Origin: Phylloscopus collybita
Taxonomy: Eukaryota; Chordata; Aves; Passeriformes; Phylloscopidae
Direction: 5' to 3'
Assembly (NCBI GenBank): GCA_027886175.1
Contig: JAJNNQ010000024.1
Coordinates: 28,003,001 to 28,067,000, forward strand
Length of the DNA: 64,000 nucleotides
The translations under genes and the position numbers were made by a program. Shown here one piece after another: positions 20,801-34,500 of the stretch (positions are counted from its first letter, which is position 1; each line of letters opens with the position of its first letter). The notes beneath the pieces were generated by a model. That model saw only the letters and a program-made list of their open reading frames with translations. It was not told the origin of the DNA and searched no databases.

Positions 20801-21368
20801 GACATCCTGCTTAACCCAAATGCGTTTATTTCCCTTACCCTGTGTCATACTGTCTGGAGGAGCTGTGGTAACATTCCCACCTGTATCAGGGAGTGCACAG
20901 TGGTGAAAGCTATGCCAAATATGCACATTTTTTGGGAAAGTCAGCACAGAAGCTTCTTCGGTGTGCTAACAGGAGCCACCTATGCATTCAAATCCTGGGA
21001 GCAATGAGACCAGGGACTGTACTTCATAGCTCATGTGAAGCTGGGCAAAAAACCATGACCTTGAATCCGTGATGTTTGGCGAGGAGGCAGGGATTGACCT
21101 GCAGCAGGAATTATGAGTTGCCTGCAGCTTGGCATAGCTAACATTTCCCACAACAGAACAGAGGGAAGGGCTTAAGCTTGTTTGAGATTGTTCAAGGGAG
21201 AGAGAGAGAGAGAGCTTGTCTCCAGAGCTGCTTTTTATGGCATGTGTCTGAAAACAGTTTACGTGTGGCTAGAAGGAAGCTTCTTTGTTATTGTGGTTCA
21301 AATGACCTCTTAGTATCTAGCCTCTATTTTAAGCAGGTGATGCATATATGTTCTCATGCCAGTACTCT
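17880..21368. other. Intergenic, no gene seen
   Basis: Unique-looking sequence with a (GA)n run at 21199-21214. Short overlapping open frames occur on both strands around 18.8-19.7 kb but none has splice or homology support. Confidence 0.6.
21199..21214. repeat. (GA)n microsatellite
   Basis: About eight uninterrupted GA dinucleotides. Confidence 0.85.
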
Positions 21369-21424
21369 TCGGCCTTTTAGCTGAAACAGAAGTTCCCTTT
21401 CATTGGGATTTACCCATCTGATGT
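21366..21424 (+). pseudogene. Possible degenerate U2 snRNA relic
   Basis: tcggccttttagctga at 21369-21384 matches the 5' stem-loop I region of U2 snRNA with only a few differences. atctgat follows at 21416, close to the spacing it has in U2 (47 versus about 50 bases). The sequence between aligns only with gaps, and the rest of the U2 body is not recognisable. If real it is a truncated, non-functional copy. Chance similarity remains possible. Confidence 0.35.
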
Positions 21425-21429
21425 ATTAA

Positions 21430-24400
21430 TAGGCAGCAATCATATGCCCTCTTAACATTCCTTTTGCTAGGCTAAAAAAAGCAAAGACTGTCTAGACTTC
21501 TACCACACCTCTCTTTTTGTGCAGATCACCCTACTGCCATTCTTTCCACTTGTTGGAAATTTCTCTCTCCTTTTCCAGCTCTTTTGGAAGGTATTTTTCC
21601 CTTTCTCCGTATGAGCGATGCTTCTTTGTTTTGACTCTTCAGCTAACATTTACATTTTTTATCCAAGGTCATCAGTGAAGAAATGAAATTAGCTGGTGCC
21701 AAAGCCAGTCCCTAAGGAATTTCATTAGCAATTGCCCACAACTTTATGTTTCAGGATCTCTTCATTAAGCAATTTGTTACCCTCTTTTGAGTTCAAGTGT
21801 GTATCCCTGCACTCCCCTGCTTTCACAGGTTCCCAAACACCCTCTGTGAAACCCAGATATCTTTCATATGCCACATAATCAGTGTTTTAAAAATTAGTTA
21901 TTCTCCTACTAAAATATAAAAATAATTAAAAGTACTCTACCCTTGATACAACCACATCAAATTTTGTCTCATTATCTGTGCACTTCCATATCTTTAATTA
22001 CTCCTATTTTGTTCTAGGATAAAAAGAAAAGCTGTTCTAAGCTCTTGGGTCTGTAAGTAACTACCTCCCTTTTTTTTGTTCCTTAATTAAATTTAGGTAA
22101 AATTGTTGGTACTAGGCAACTGTCTGGTCCCCATCCAACCTCCATCTGCACAGGTTGATTGTACATCACTGCTATTGGATTTACCACTTGATCTGTCTCC
22201 AGAAACTTTCTGATCTGAACAAACCTTGCAAATTTTACCTTGACCTCTGATGAGATTGTTTGTGTTTCCAGAAACTTTTAACCATCAGCTTGCAATTCCC
22301 TTCCTCTGCACCATCTTTCCAGCAAAATGAAGCAAAACTTGTGGTTTCTGAAGCATGCCTTGATCTTATCTGCACTGCACAGAGGTCTGATGCCTCGATT
22401 TTCTTTTTACCTCTACAAAGAACTTCATTCAACAACCCTGCCAGGTATATCTCACCTGGATTTCTGTTGACTGACGTATCTTTTCCTCTAAACTTTGTGA
22501 CCTCTGCAATGTAGATTTCTTTGCTGACCACTCCCATTTTTCACTGAGGAATTTTTTTTCTCAGTCAGCCATATTTTCTATACAGTCTCCTCCTGCTCTT
22601 TGCTTGGGAAAGAAAGTTAGCTACTGCCATAGTGAGCCTGAATGCCTTCCACATACAAATAATTAAGAATTTAAACTCAAATTGCTTAATCACTTCAGTC
22701 TTACAACTTCTCTGACCATTAATGTTTGGAGGCTGAAAAATCTTAGCTTAGTGGCCCCATGATATTTACTCTTCCATTTAATTGAAACAGGCTCAGCCTG
22801 TGCACAGTCAAGGTTAAAAGTTATCTTCTGCCACATTGTTCTGCAATGTCTCACTGGCTGTCAAGACCAGGTCAAACACAACAGCAGCTGTGGGTAGTTT
22901 GCTGCCTCTTTAGTGAAGGAATGTCAGGCAGTGCATCCTAGAAATGTAAGTCCCAGCTTATGTTAGTAGCAATTTTTTTCCCCATGTATGAAGTTAAAAC
23001 TTGTAGTAATGGTAATTCCTGTTTTTGCATATCATTCTAAAAACGTAAGAGACCATCATCAATACGCAGACACAACCTTGGATAACAGCAGCAGAACTAC
23101 AACTGTCTTTCCTCAAGGTGATTTGAACCAGACAAAAATCTGTTTTATCACCTCTGCTCCTGCTTTCGCCTTCACACTCAACAACATCACGCACAGGCAC
23201 TACTACCACACGCTCCACTGGTCTTTGCTCCTCTGAGCAGCACAAATCTTTCAGTCTCAGAGCTCCAGCCACGCCAGCTGTCCATCCAGCCCCTGAAAGT
23301 ATACTGGCATACACAGTCTGCATACTGCTCATGAGGTCCTTGTCTCAGCATTCAGGCACTTCCATTGTTTCTCCTAGTTTCCCATTACATTGGTTATCTA
23401 ATCTTGGATAGAGTATTGGTTTCCTGCTCAAATTAGTATTACACTCCTGCTCTCATATGTTCCTTTAGTCGTCATTGTACCTTAACATCTATGTTCTTCC
23501 TTCAACTAAACATCAAAAGCCAGGATGGAAACCACACAATTCCCAGCTAAAAAGCCCAGACAAGATCCCAAGCCCTCCTCCTTATGTCTTAGTCTAAAGC
23601 CTGTCTCGGGTGTCTCGCTCCCGGTGGTCTGTGTTCTTCCACATGCACACTCAAGCTGCCAAGGAGGGTCCTCTTTCTCCAGATGACTTCAAAGAGAAAA
23701 CACTGCTGGCAGGAATGCCCAAAGAATCTGTAATGTCTCGGCCATGGATTTGCCCTTCTTCTCTTAGGTTCACTGAGGTATGTAAAGCGCCTTGAGCAGT
23801 AGCTGCAGTCATTCTTCTTCCATTTCAGTGGGAATCTAGCTCCCTCATTTGTCTTAACATGAAAGGAATCACTTGGTATTCTCTTTTCCTGACAAATGTC
23901 TTTTCAATTCCAGATCCCCTTTGGAACAGGATTTGTTCTAAAGTGTTCCCATGCACATAGACCTATTTTCCCTGGTGCTCTGCTGGTCTCTATAGCTTCA
24001 TTTTGTCTCTCCCTCTTGCCCTTTGCAGTGCTTCCTGCAGCCTCTTCTTTCCAGGTTTATGGACTCATACTTCCCTGCCATCTGATATCAAGCCATCCCT
24101 ATCGCTTTTCTTCTAGGTTCAGTTTTTCTCTCCTTCTTGCTGCTATTCCAGAAACTTTTTCTTGAACTCCAAATGAAGCAGTTGCAGGAAAGAACTTGCA
24201 CGTGCCTGATAAACTCTGCTCTGTTTGCTCAGAAGGTATGGTAGGGATGGCCTGAGTGCATTCCTCTCTACACTGAAAACCTGAAATCCTGAAAAGAGAT
24301 CTGAGATTTCAGCAGCACAGAAGTTGTAATCCTAATTTGTATTTACCCAGATGCCAGCTCTGAAATGGCCTACTGATTTAAAGCAGCAAAGCAGGCTGTA

Positions 24401-25739
24401 GCAGCACAAGGACAGAACATACAACAGCCTTTACTTCAAGGCAGCAATTACAAGTTTGAATTAAGAACCTCATTTCTCCAGGAGGAAGGCAGCTACTACT
24501 GTTTGCATCCTACATCACAGGGACAGAGGTTAAACAATCTGCTTCTTGTTGTTGACAGAAGCCAGCTCCAGACACCTCTGTTGCCTGCCCCTTGGCACCA
24601 CGTGAGAGCTGCCAGGAAGGAGGGGAGCTCAGTCAATGTGCATGCCTCCATTGTAGATATCTCAGCCTAACTGTGCTGCCTTAGACAACACAGGTGGAGG
24701 CAGAAATGATGGACACATCTTCAGCATGGTCATCCAGGTGTTTGAGCCTCCCATCTCAACCAGAGTCCTGCCCACAGCTTGGGTACAGCACTCTTTGGCA
24801 CAGCACCATTGGGTAGCATTCCCTAGGTGGAAAATGCGTGTTTCCTCCTCAAAGTTTCCATCCCAGATAGATAGGGTTGTGTTCTCTAAGGTGAGTGACA
24901 TGATGCTCCCTCTTGCAGGGCCGAGGAGCAAATGGCCACAGCACAGCAAAGGACATTGTTGTCACGGGACCATCTCCCCTGGCCTCCCGTCGTCCTTGCT
25001 CAAGGTCATGCTGCATGGCAGCAACAGGAATAGAGCTTGTGAATTCCAGCTCCTTATCCCACTTGACCCAGAGCCAGGCTCAGCTGGGAAAAAGCAATAC
25101 CCGTCCAAGCGCAGCGGCGGTGCCCGGGTGTTGTTGTGCAGCTCGGGAACAGGTTAACATTCGTGCTGAAACCCCCGCCGTGCACACAATAGGCAGTGAG
25201 AGGTGCCAGCTCTGGAAGCTGGAGACCTGGGGACACGCTGTGCTGGAAGCGCTGGGGCCCCATCCAGCTGCACCAGCACTCCCTCGCCCGTGGGACTGCG
25301 AGTTCCTCCCTGGGAAAGCAGCAACGCCCAGCTGACTGCACTCCAGCCCTGGCAGGAAAACGCCGATTTTACAGACAATGCCCAGATGGGGTGATTAAAC
25401 CTGTTCAGCAATGCATGGTCCCACGGGTGAGTGGTGTGCACTCCTCGGAGCACACCTGCACTTTGGGATGCTTTTTGTGCTTCTTTTTCGCTACGTTCTG
25501 TGCGCTAGGGATGCTCTTTCCTAGAGAGGCAAGGGAGGAGCGGAGTGTTCCCCCCATTACCCACCAAGCAGCTTCAGCTCTGCCCCAGAGGCCTCCTGGA
25601 GGAGGATGTGGGGTTGTTTACCCTCCATGAGAGCTATCAAATCTGTTAGCATGGACCTTGGAGGGCCTGAAGGATTTGGGCACCCAACCACTTGGGAGTA
25701 AAATGTGCTGCTTTGGCTTCGGTGGAAAAGGTCACGCAT
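21430..25739. other. Intergenic, no gene seen
   Basis: The first 1.5 kb is AT-rich. From about 24.9 kb it becomes GC-richer with some CpG (near 25100-25330), but I see no promoter-exon arrangement. No named repeat. Confidence 0.55.
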
Positions 25740-25935
25740 CACAGGCTACCGCCAGCTAATGAGAAATGAGTCTGGACAATTAATCAATACACAATCTCCT
25801 CCGCTAATCATATTGATGGGAGATGAGCTCCATCCCCCAGGAAGGGCAAAGGCCATTGAGCTAAGCCATTTAGCAGCATTTATTTATATCCTTGGTGGTT
25901 CAATAATTTGAGTCTTGTCCAATAGCATCAGGCCC
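25740..25935. promoter_or_regulatory. Candidate conserved non-coding element
   Basis: A cluster of homeodomain-type cores (gctaatgag, caattaatcaat, gctaatcat, ttgatggg, caataattt) in complex, non-repetitive sequence with no reading frame. This is a pattern-based guess, and conservation is not tested here. Confidence 0.25.
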
Positions 25936-28900
25936 CTGAGGGCTGGGTACTATTGTCCAGCTGGAAAAAAACCACAACACGACAGGTATTACGAGGCAGA
26001 AAAATAGCCTTTTAATGGAAATGAGCACTTCTAAGAGAAAATACATTCCTTTTCTCTACATTTCAACCACACATGTACATACAAAAGAAATTCTGAAATA
26101 TTCCATGTTAATGGTCATAAAAATATTTTCTAGGGGAAATACTTAAAAGAGTTGTCAAGGTCTCAGAACATATATTACTCTCAGTTGCACCAGAATGCCT
26201 TTCTGTAGAAGTGCACCTATTCTATTAAAATAGAATTTGTCCCCACTCATTCATCCTAAAGCCATGCCTTTCCTCTGGCAGGCACAACCCGTTTTGTAAG
26301 ACTGCTGGCCCCGTGTAGGTAAGGTGAGTTCACACTTGTGTAATTAAAACCTGTGTTGAAACACACACACTCCAAGGGACAAAGATGATGTCATGGCACA
26401 GCTCTTTCTGCAACACAGCTGGTTTCCCGCCTTCCTGATACAAATCCTGCTCTTTCTGAGCTGCAGCGAAGCGGGTGGTAAAACTGTCACTTGGAAGCTG
26501 CAGATTGTCCCTGCTGGGTGTGTGGCGCTTAGGCTGTCCCTGCAAAAGCTAACAGAGCCCTTCCGCTGCACTACGTAAACTGTGGAGAAAGGCACTGGTG
26601 CTCCCAAAGAAGCTGTTTACTTACACAGTTGCCTGCTGGTACTTATTTACAGAGTACTACTGACAGCCACCAAATCTGCTTGTATAGCTCTGGAGACAGT
26701 TCAAACTCTCTGTTCCCAGACAAGTGATTAATGGTGTATGGAGAGAAGTTGGGACTGAGGATAAAACTGAGCTTTCAAAACAAGAGCCTCTGATCTCAAA
26801 CTGAACAAACATTTCCCCTTGCCTCTGTCAGCTAGTTTTATTTCCAACAAAAGAGCAGATTGCTTGGGAAACCACAGTCACGCCAATGAATTACTTTTCC
26901 TACTAGCCAGAGAGAGCTCTCCCAAGCACCCTGTCCGGCTCCCTCAAATCAGGTTGAAGGCAGAGCCCCCTCTGCAAGCAGCTGATGCAAATGAAGCTCA
27001 GAGGTGAGTGTCCCAGCTCACACCTTGTAAGGAACAAGACAAAACTCTTCAGAGCCCCACCTCCTTATTAACCCTTACTTATAAATAGCCATGGGGCCAC
27101 CTTTTCATCAGAGGATGCACCCACTCCTGCCTGCAGCAGATCCAAACATGAAGGCATCAAGGGAACCATTAACTCACGCTTTGAAAGGGTCACTCACAGA
27201 AGCCAGAACAGTATTTTGTCACAGTTTGAAAGCATCTCTGAACAGAAAAGAATTAATGGCATTGGCAAAGAGGTGCTCCCTACAAACAGGTCTGTGGCAG
27301 CAACACAGAGCGCGCTGCGGTAGCAGCAGCCCGAGGCACAGTGCCTGGATGGCACGGTCAGACAAGGGCAGCCCTCCCCAGAGCCCCGCTCACAGACCTA
27401 TGCAATGTGCTGGGTGATTGTTAAGGGCCCTGAAAGCCCCTGGGTTTTAGCCTACACCTCCAGAACACACATGCAAATACAGGCTCATATATGTGCATGC
27501 ACACACACACCATTGTTCACGTACTCAGGCTGTGGAAAGCGCATCCAGCCCGAAGCCGTTGCCTCAGGCTCTGCCAGTAACTGATGGGATCTTGCTGAAA
27601 AGTGCTCTAAGCACAGGTTTAACTCTGTGTGAGCCTCTTCCAGCTGAGCCCACGGAGAAGGCCGCTATTGTGAGGCCAGAGCCTTCCTGCCATGCCAGCA
27701 CACGCAAAGGCTGACGTTTCATAAGCTGCCTGCCATCGGGAGGACAAAGTCCCGTTGAGTGGGCATTGGCTCTGCCTTCCCTTGCAGATAGCAAGGGATC
27801 AGCTGAACTCGGGTTTGGCAGCCTCCCACGGTATGGCACAAGGCTAGCCAAGCATGTGAGGCAGAGCCATTATCAGTGCCCTGTTCCTAACAAAGTGAAG
27901 ACATTCTCTTTCATCTCAAACTAATATTTGTCCCTGTTCTTTCCAAGTAGAGGAAAAAAGACGCACGCTGTGCCAGATCTCCTGCTGTGATACGTATCTC
28001 CTAATCTCTGGCTTGTATGGTTACAGGGAGGCTGCAGGCATGGGAAAACACTTAAACATCCGAATCCAGGATAACATCCTGAAATCAAGGTGTAAAGCAG
28101 AAACAATAAATAAAAGTTCTTTGGGAAGGAGGGAAGACAAAGTTACTTAATTCCATGTGTTTTCCCACCACAATGGCTAAGGAAGCTAAGGTTTACAGAG
28201 GGAAGGTAAAGAGGGCTAATCAAGTCCCTTTTAGGAGAAAGAAGGTGCTGACTGCCCAGATTCCATATCCTGCTATCTCCTCAGTTGCCTTTATCACCAG
28301 AGGCAGGACAGATGAAGTCCTAGGACTTTTCTCAGCACTTTAGTCCTAGATTTAGGGCACAGACAAGTCAGCGTCATGAGTTAGCCCAGATACCAAGCAC
28401 TGAAGGAACTTCTTCCTGCAGAGAGTAATCATAATTCTGCATGACCTTTGTGTATTTTCTTTATAACTTGAACCTATCCATGAACTAGATTCAGCTGCAT
28501 TTCTACTTAAAAATAATCCACCTGTAAACACTGACTTAGAGCTAAGCTGAACCTAAGTGATGTGACGTGTACTGGAGACACCCAGCTCCCGCTAGGATGT
28601 TGAATATTTTAGACAGAGCTGTTCTGGGAAGCTGCTTTCATGTCTATTGGCCATGATGTAGTGGAGATGCTGAGTGTCCACAAAGCACTGAGCTGCAAGG
28701 TTCTGGTTCTAGGCAGGCAAAACAGGATGCCTGGTTATAGAGAGGTGCCTGTTCCTCTGCAAAGGTTAGACCTGGACTCTAACAAGCAGGGAGGCAGGGA
28801 GAGACACAGCTCAGGGGCTCACTGGGAACTGGTACAGAATGACCTGAGGACCACCAGATTGTCCTCGTATCTTCAATCATGGGAGCTCTCAAGAAATCCC

Positions 28901-31179
28901 AATGGAGAAGGCACTAGAGAGAATTTCGTTCTGTGTTCTTGCAGCTCCCTGAGTCAGCCAATTTTGGAAATAGAGGACTAACATTCATTTAACACATTTT
29001 GCAGTTAGCTCTTGTCCAGAACCAGTTGATGACACATGGCCTCTGAACTGCTCAGAGAGGCAGAGAGGAAAAAGAGAGGAAAGTTCCTGTATGACTCATG
29101 CCAGCAGTAAACATACAGAAGTGGAAAGCAGGTGGACTACAGATACCAAGAGGTAGGTTTCAAATCAGTCTCGGGTCTTTTGCAGCTATGTCTTCCCTGA
29201 ACTGGAGACATCCAGCCAACTCAGAGCACAGGCAAGGAGGTGGGCTTTGCCCCCACTCCCCGTGGAAGGATGTGCCCTTGCTTGCTTCAGGAAGGAATGA
29301 AAGAGAGCAGTGAGCCTGAAGCAGGCCAGACTTTCAGCTGTGCCTTTTATTCATGTCCAGGCTTTCCCCAATCTTTGCAGGTATGGGCCCCCTCATACCA
29401 TCTCCCTGTGACACCGTCTGGAGGAGGGGACGGGGAGCAGAGTGAAGGAGAGCTGGTGGTAAAATGGACCACACAGCCCTGGAGTGCCAGGTGTCCTTTA
29501 GTCACCAGCTTTCCTTTTCCCTAGCAGCCCACTGAACATTCTTTGCAGGTAACTACAGACCTCTGACACAGCACCTGTGCCCCTGAAGCAAAGGCAGTGT
29601 TTGGCTGGATGATCCTGGAGGTGTGAGCAGGTGCCTTATCAAAGGGATATGTCAGGAATGCAGAGATACCCAGCAGCACACAGGGGACAAAGCCCAACAT
29701 CACAGCCAAGAGGTTACAGGGCAGGCTGGGCAGGTGTGTGCAGGGGTCACAGGTGAGGGAGGTGACCACAAGCACTTCTGTGGTGTGTGATACATGACAG
29801 GGAGTGAGACAGGCCCTCATCACATGCCTCACATCCAGCTATGCCCCATCCAGCTGGGCATCAGCAAGCCTGCAAAACACAGCTAGCCAGCCTTGGAGCA
29901 TGCACATTTCTTGAGTCCTCAGTCTATTCTAGGCACTCCTTCTGTGTCCAGGGGACAAGGGTCACTGCAGTCCTTTCACAGGGCGCCAGTGAAGCAGTAG
30001 GGAAAGAGCCAAGGTAAACTCCTGAAGAAAAGCAAGAGCCACCACAAACACAACTGACTGAGCCCAGCAGGAGCAGGCGTGTGCTCTGTGTTGTCCCCTT
30101 AAATAACATTCAGAGAAGTGGTATTATAAGCCAGTGCCTGCCTCCCAGGAGGCAGGAGTCCTGGCTGCAATGGCCAGCCCTGCCAGTCCCTTCACTTTCG
30201 GCTTTGCCTAGGCCCCATGACCTCTCTGTTTCTCTTTCCCTGCTATTACAGCATGTGCCAGAGCCAAGGGACTCCTTCCAAAACCTGTGCCCTCTTTGAG
30301 AGGGCAGCAAAGGACCAACTCAGCTTGGCACTGGCCAGCGAGGGCAGGGACAGCAAAATGCCTGCGTCAAGTACACAGGCTGCCTGCAGGACTGCTTGGA
30401 GCACAGATCCTCAGGCATTAAATCCCCAGGCAGACAGCCACTGTTACCCATCTATTTACTTCCAGCCACAGTGCTCTGCCTCCACAGGGCCCCTATGCTG
30501 AGTGGTGAAAGGCAGAGACTTGGGCATCTGTCTCTACATGGTACCTGGACATTATGGACACAAGCCAAACATCTAAGATATGCCTGAGTCCCATGGCCTG
30601 ACCTGTCCCCTGCCAGCATCTCAGCTCCTACCCCTCAGCCAGAGCCCTCCTGCAGCCAGTGGATCCCCATCTGCTGGAGTCTCAGCCCATGCACCCTTTT
30701 AACCACAGCACACGCCCTTCATGGGTGTCCCATGTCTGCCAGGCTCCCTTTCCCCTCTGTGTGAGAGAAAAGGCTTCAGAAAAGCTTCACAGCAGAAGGC
30801 TTCACACAGACTGGCTCTCTTCTATCCCCTTCCAGAGCTGAGTGGCTGTTTCAGCTAAGGGGACCCTTCCCTGGGTGGCTGGCATCTGGGAATCTCACCT
30901 GTAAATCTTTCTTTTTTTCTGGTGTGTCAGTCAAACTAATCACAGTGAAACTAATCACAGATGTTTTTTGAAGTACTGGATGCTATCTCACTAGAGACTG
31001 TCTCCTTAATTGTGTTGCTGGTTGACAGCCTGCCAGGGCCTCTGCACCTCGTCCAGGAGTTAATACTTTATCTAGAAGTTCAAGGGAAGCTTGGTGTAAA
31101 TTGTGCTAGCCTTGAAATGCCAAAGGTAACTTGTAAATATTTCCTTCCGGACCCTGAAACGTTGCTAGTAGCAATGTAT
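25936..31179. other. Intergenic, no gene seen
   Basis: No supportable exon. TTATAAATAG at about 27080 resembles a TATA box or MEF2 site but no transcript structure follows. A 15-bp imperfect tandem repeat lies at 30931-30960. Confidence 0.55.
30931..30960. repeat. 15-bp tandem duplication
   Basis: tcaaactaatcacag is followed directly by tgaaactaatcacag, one mismatch between copies. Confidence 0.9.
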
Positions 31180-31520
31180 TTTCTGAAAGGAAATGGCTCC
31201 AGACCTAGGCTAACAGCTGGGGAGATTATCGATGGAAATCAGTACCCTGAGGCTCTGTATCACTTTCATCTGTCTTTCCAAAGCCCCCCACCTTTATGGA
31301 GACCAAATGCATCATTCTTCCAGGGAGGTGAAGTGAGAGCAGCTCTCCAGCAGAGGAAAATGTGCTCATCCTGAAAAGGTTTCTTTGTTCTCATTGCACG
31401 GGATCGTTTTTCTACTGTGCAGCAGATTGATGCGAGGAGCAGCAGTGGCACAGGGCATAATGACTCCATTTTGTTTAATAATTAACTCCCATGGTCTCCG
31501 GGTGCCACGCGTTCCAGCAG
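31180..31520. promoter_or_regulatory. Candidate conserved non-coding element
   Basis: Complex sequence without repeats that contains gattatcgatgg, aaatgcatcat and ttaataattaac within 340 bases. It resembles enhancer-like non-coding elements, but this is only visual inference. Confidence 0.2.
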
Positions 31521-34500
31521 AAGCTGCAAGGCAGTCAGGCTGTGCCAGTGAGAGAGCAAAGCAGCAGGTGGGCAATAAGGAAAAAACCCATTTCTCCTCC
31601 TGCTCACTGATGGTGTGCCCTGAGCAGTTCTGGGGTCTTCTTACTTGAAGTGTACCAACAGCTCTTACAACTCTGCAGGCTCAGAGGATTTTACCAAAAC
31701 AACTGATTCTGCAGTGATTTTTTTTTCAATGGGGAACATATAGCAACTATTTCAAAGAGCAAAGCCAAACTACACAGCAAGAGTGAATGGAAGCCAAAAT
31801 TCATCTCAGTGCGTTTTCCAGCTGCCATCAAGAAGCTCTGTCTTTCAACCCACCACTGCTTGGTTTGCAAATGGCCAGGAAATGCTTTACACTGAAAAGA
31901 TACGTGCTTCAGGAGAATTTGCTGGAAACTTTTCAACAAATTTTTCTCAAATTTATTGCCAGTTCCTCAGAACCAGAAAATTTTTGGAGAAAAGATGTTT
32001 TCAAAGAACTTGTCAGTTTAAAATACTGCTGAGGGAATCCCTTTTCTAGGTATCATAATGTTTAGACATTTTTTAAAAGAAAAAAAATTCACTACAGATA
32101 CACAATACTTAGTTGTTAAAAACCAGAAGGCTAGATATTGTAAAATGATTCTCAAAAGACCATTTTAAGGTTACTGAAATAAAATATTTCAAAAAGGGCT
32201 TCCTTTCCCATAGCAAAATATCAATTATTTGAAAGGTTAGAGATTTTAAATTTTAAATTTTTCTCCAAATATGAGATAGACCTCTTTCCTTTGGGAAAGG
32301 GGAAATCTATTTCCCGCTCAGCTAGGCTTTTAGAAAAGCAGAAAACAATAAAGTAGAACGGAATTTGGCTGAAAAAAAACCCCCAAGAATCCTTTCCTTG
32401 AGTGAAAACAACCCTAAGGTTATCAGAGACACTTGCAGACAAGGCTGAGGCAGCTGTAGTTTTAGCAGCACTTCCCTTCCTGACCAAACGCCTGAGATGC
32501 CATCAAGTCCACATCGCCTGGGACCTGAATTCTGTTCCTATATCTCTGTCTATTTTAAGGCATATCCCATACATGGTCCTTTCAGCTCCTCACAGTCAGG
32601 AACGTGGCTCTTCCTGGAAACCACCTGCTCAGGGGGACAGCTGGGCTTTTACTGAGGGCCGGATCTACACCCCAGCCCCTCCCAGATGGGTTAAGGTGTC
32701 CTCCTCTCAGGGTTTCACAACCTCAGCACTCGGGACAGACCAGCAAACATGGGAGGCACTTTGGTTTACACAATTACAACTTATTATCAGCCCTCAGGCA
32801 TCAGATCATGGTTCAGGTACAGCCTGACACCACATTCTCCCCACCTGCCCGACACGAGTTTCCTCTGCAGGCCTCCTCTGCCCTCTGCACTCATCAGGCC
32901 GGGAGTCCAGCTGATAGCTGGTGCCAGGTGACTGCTGCTCCATGTCCTGTGGAGGCTGCCAGCCAAGCTTTGTCACCCTGCCTCTCCAGTGGTCTGAAAT
33001 GACCTTCAAGAGATTGGCTGCAAGGTGAAAGTACACTAGCAGGTTGAGGCTGGTCACTCAACATCCAGGGATTAGAGCAAATGCGCAAACAAAGCTGGTT
33101 TGATTTGTCTGCAGGACATCCTTGTCTAACAGTCAGTTCTGCAAGCCCCAAACTAGAAGCTAAGAAGAGCCAAGGGCCAAGGTAACCCAAATTCAGAGGA
33201 CTGGAGGACTCTCAAATGGATGGCCTGGGACAAGGATAAGAGCTGGTGAGAAATGGAAGAATATTATTGCAGACCATGTCTAACTGGGTATAAAGTGTGG
33301 ATGCCAGTCAGTGCCCTATCTTCTCTCCTACAGTCAGTCCCATGGGAATTCTGTATGATGGCATCATCCTTGGTTCAAAGAGGGAGAGAAAATTCCAAAC
33401 CACTTCAGTAATGGACAGGAGAGATCCTTAAAAATCCTCCCCCAGCTGAACGCCCTAGTAATGTTCTAGTGGTTCCTGAGAGCCCTAATACAGATTTGAT
33501 ATGCTCTGTGACTGCTGAATTGTATTATGTTCTTTTACTTACCCTCTGAGTACCTCAAGAACAGGCTGGCTGGGGGGATGCACAACTGCACATTGGCACC
33601 CCAAGATCATCAGGTGGTTGCTTAATTCCTTCAGAGGAAGGTTGAGTGATCTGGGAAGAAGAAAGTTTGGAGGATCTCAACAGACCTCAACTCCTTTTTT
33701 TTGCTTAGCAGCACCACAAGCCTCCTGCAATGCCAGGTCTGTAAAGGTGGTGCCCAAGCCCAGGGCATAGTGGGGAATTACAGCTAAAGTTCTCCCTCTT
33801 CAGTCCTTGAACATGCAAAGGGTGGCTCCACAATTCCTCCCAGGGCCATCCAGCTCAATGATGTGTGACTAACTCTTTCATTGACCAAAGACCAACCACT
33901 TCCCTCATGTGACCTTACATAACTGTTCATCTATTCCGTTAATGAATGGAGCTTGAGAAAATTTCCATTGCCTAAGGCCCTTAGGGGAGAATGCATGAGC
34001 ACCGTCTCCACCTTTTGTGCGCCGATGTGGGATTTTCCTATGGATTAACTGAGTACAGTAGTATTATTTTTTGGTTGCTGTCATTGGTGACTGAAATGTT
34101 AGGCTAACTGTCGGGTGCCAAGGGGGTGGGAATAATAAAAAAAAAGAGTCTCTGCCTGAGCCAGAGGAAACAGGAGACTCCCCCTGCCAGGAGGAGCAAC
34201 AGGGACATTGCTGCGTCACCGGTGTGATCAGGGACTGCACCTATTCCCAGGCAAAAGCTGCTCTGTTTACTCAGCCCTGAGTGGAGCCAAATCCTTTCCC
34301 AGCTTCTCACTCCCTGCGCAGATCCAGCAGTGCCAACCTGCTGGTATCCTGGGGGCCAGGCCCAGTCCTGGGGCTGGCAAACAGCTCTCTCTGGCCTGCT
34401 GTGGTCAGGATGGAGCAGTCTGATACTGGGCAGCAGCAGAGAGGGGTGATATGCTCCTCTTGGGTTTATTGGCATGTCAGAGGAACTCACCCCAGCATTT

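Noticed and set aside
24900..25650. GC-richer block resembling a CpG island with 140-codon open frames
   Set aside because: CpG density is modest and no exon, donor site or promoter arrangement follows.
27075..27095. TATAAATAG followed by an ATG
   Set aside because: No transcript structure downstream. The 108-codon frame there has no recognisable content. A TATA or MEF2-like word alone is not a promoter.
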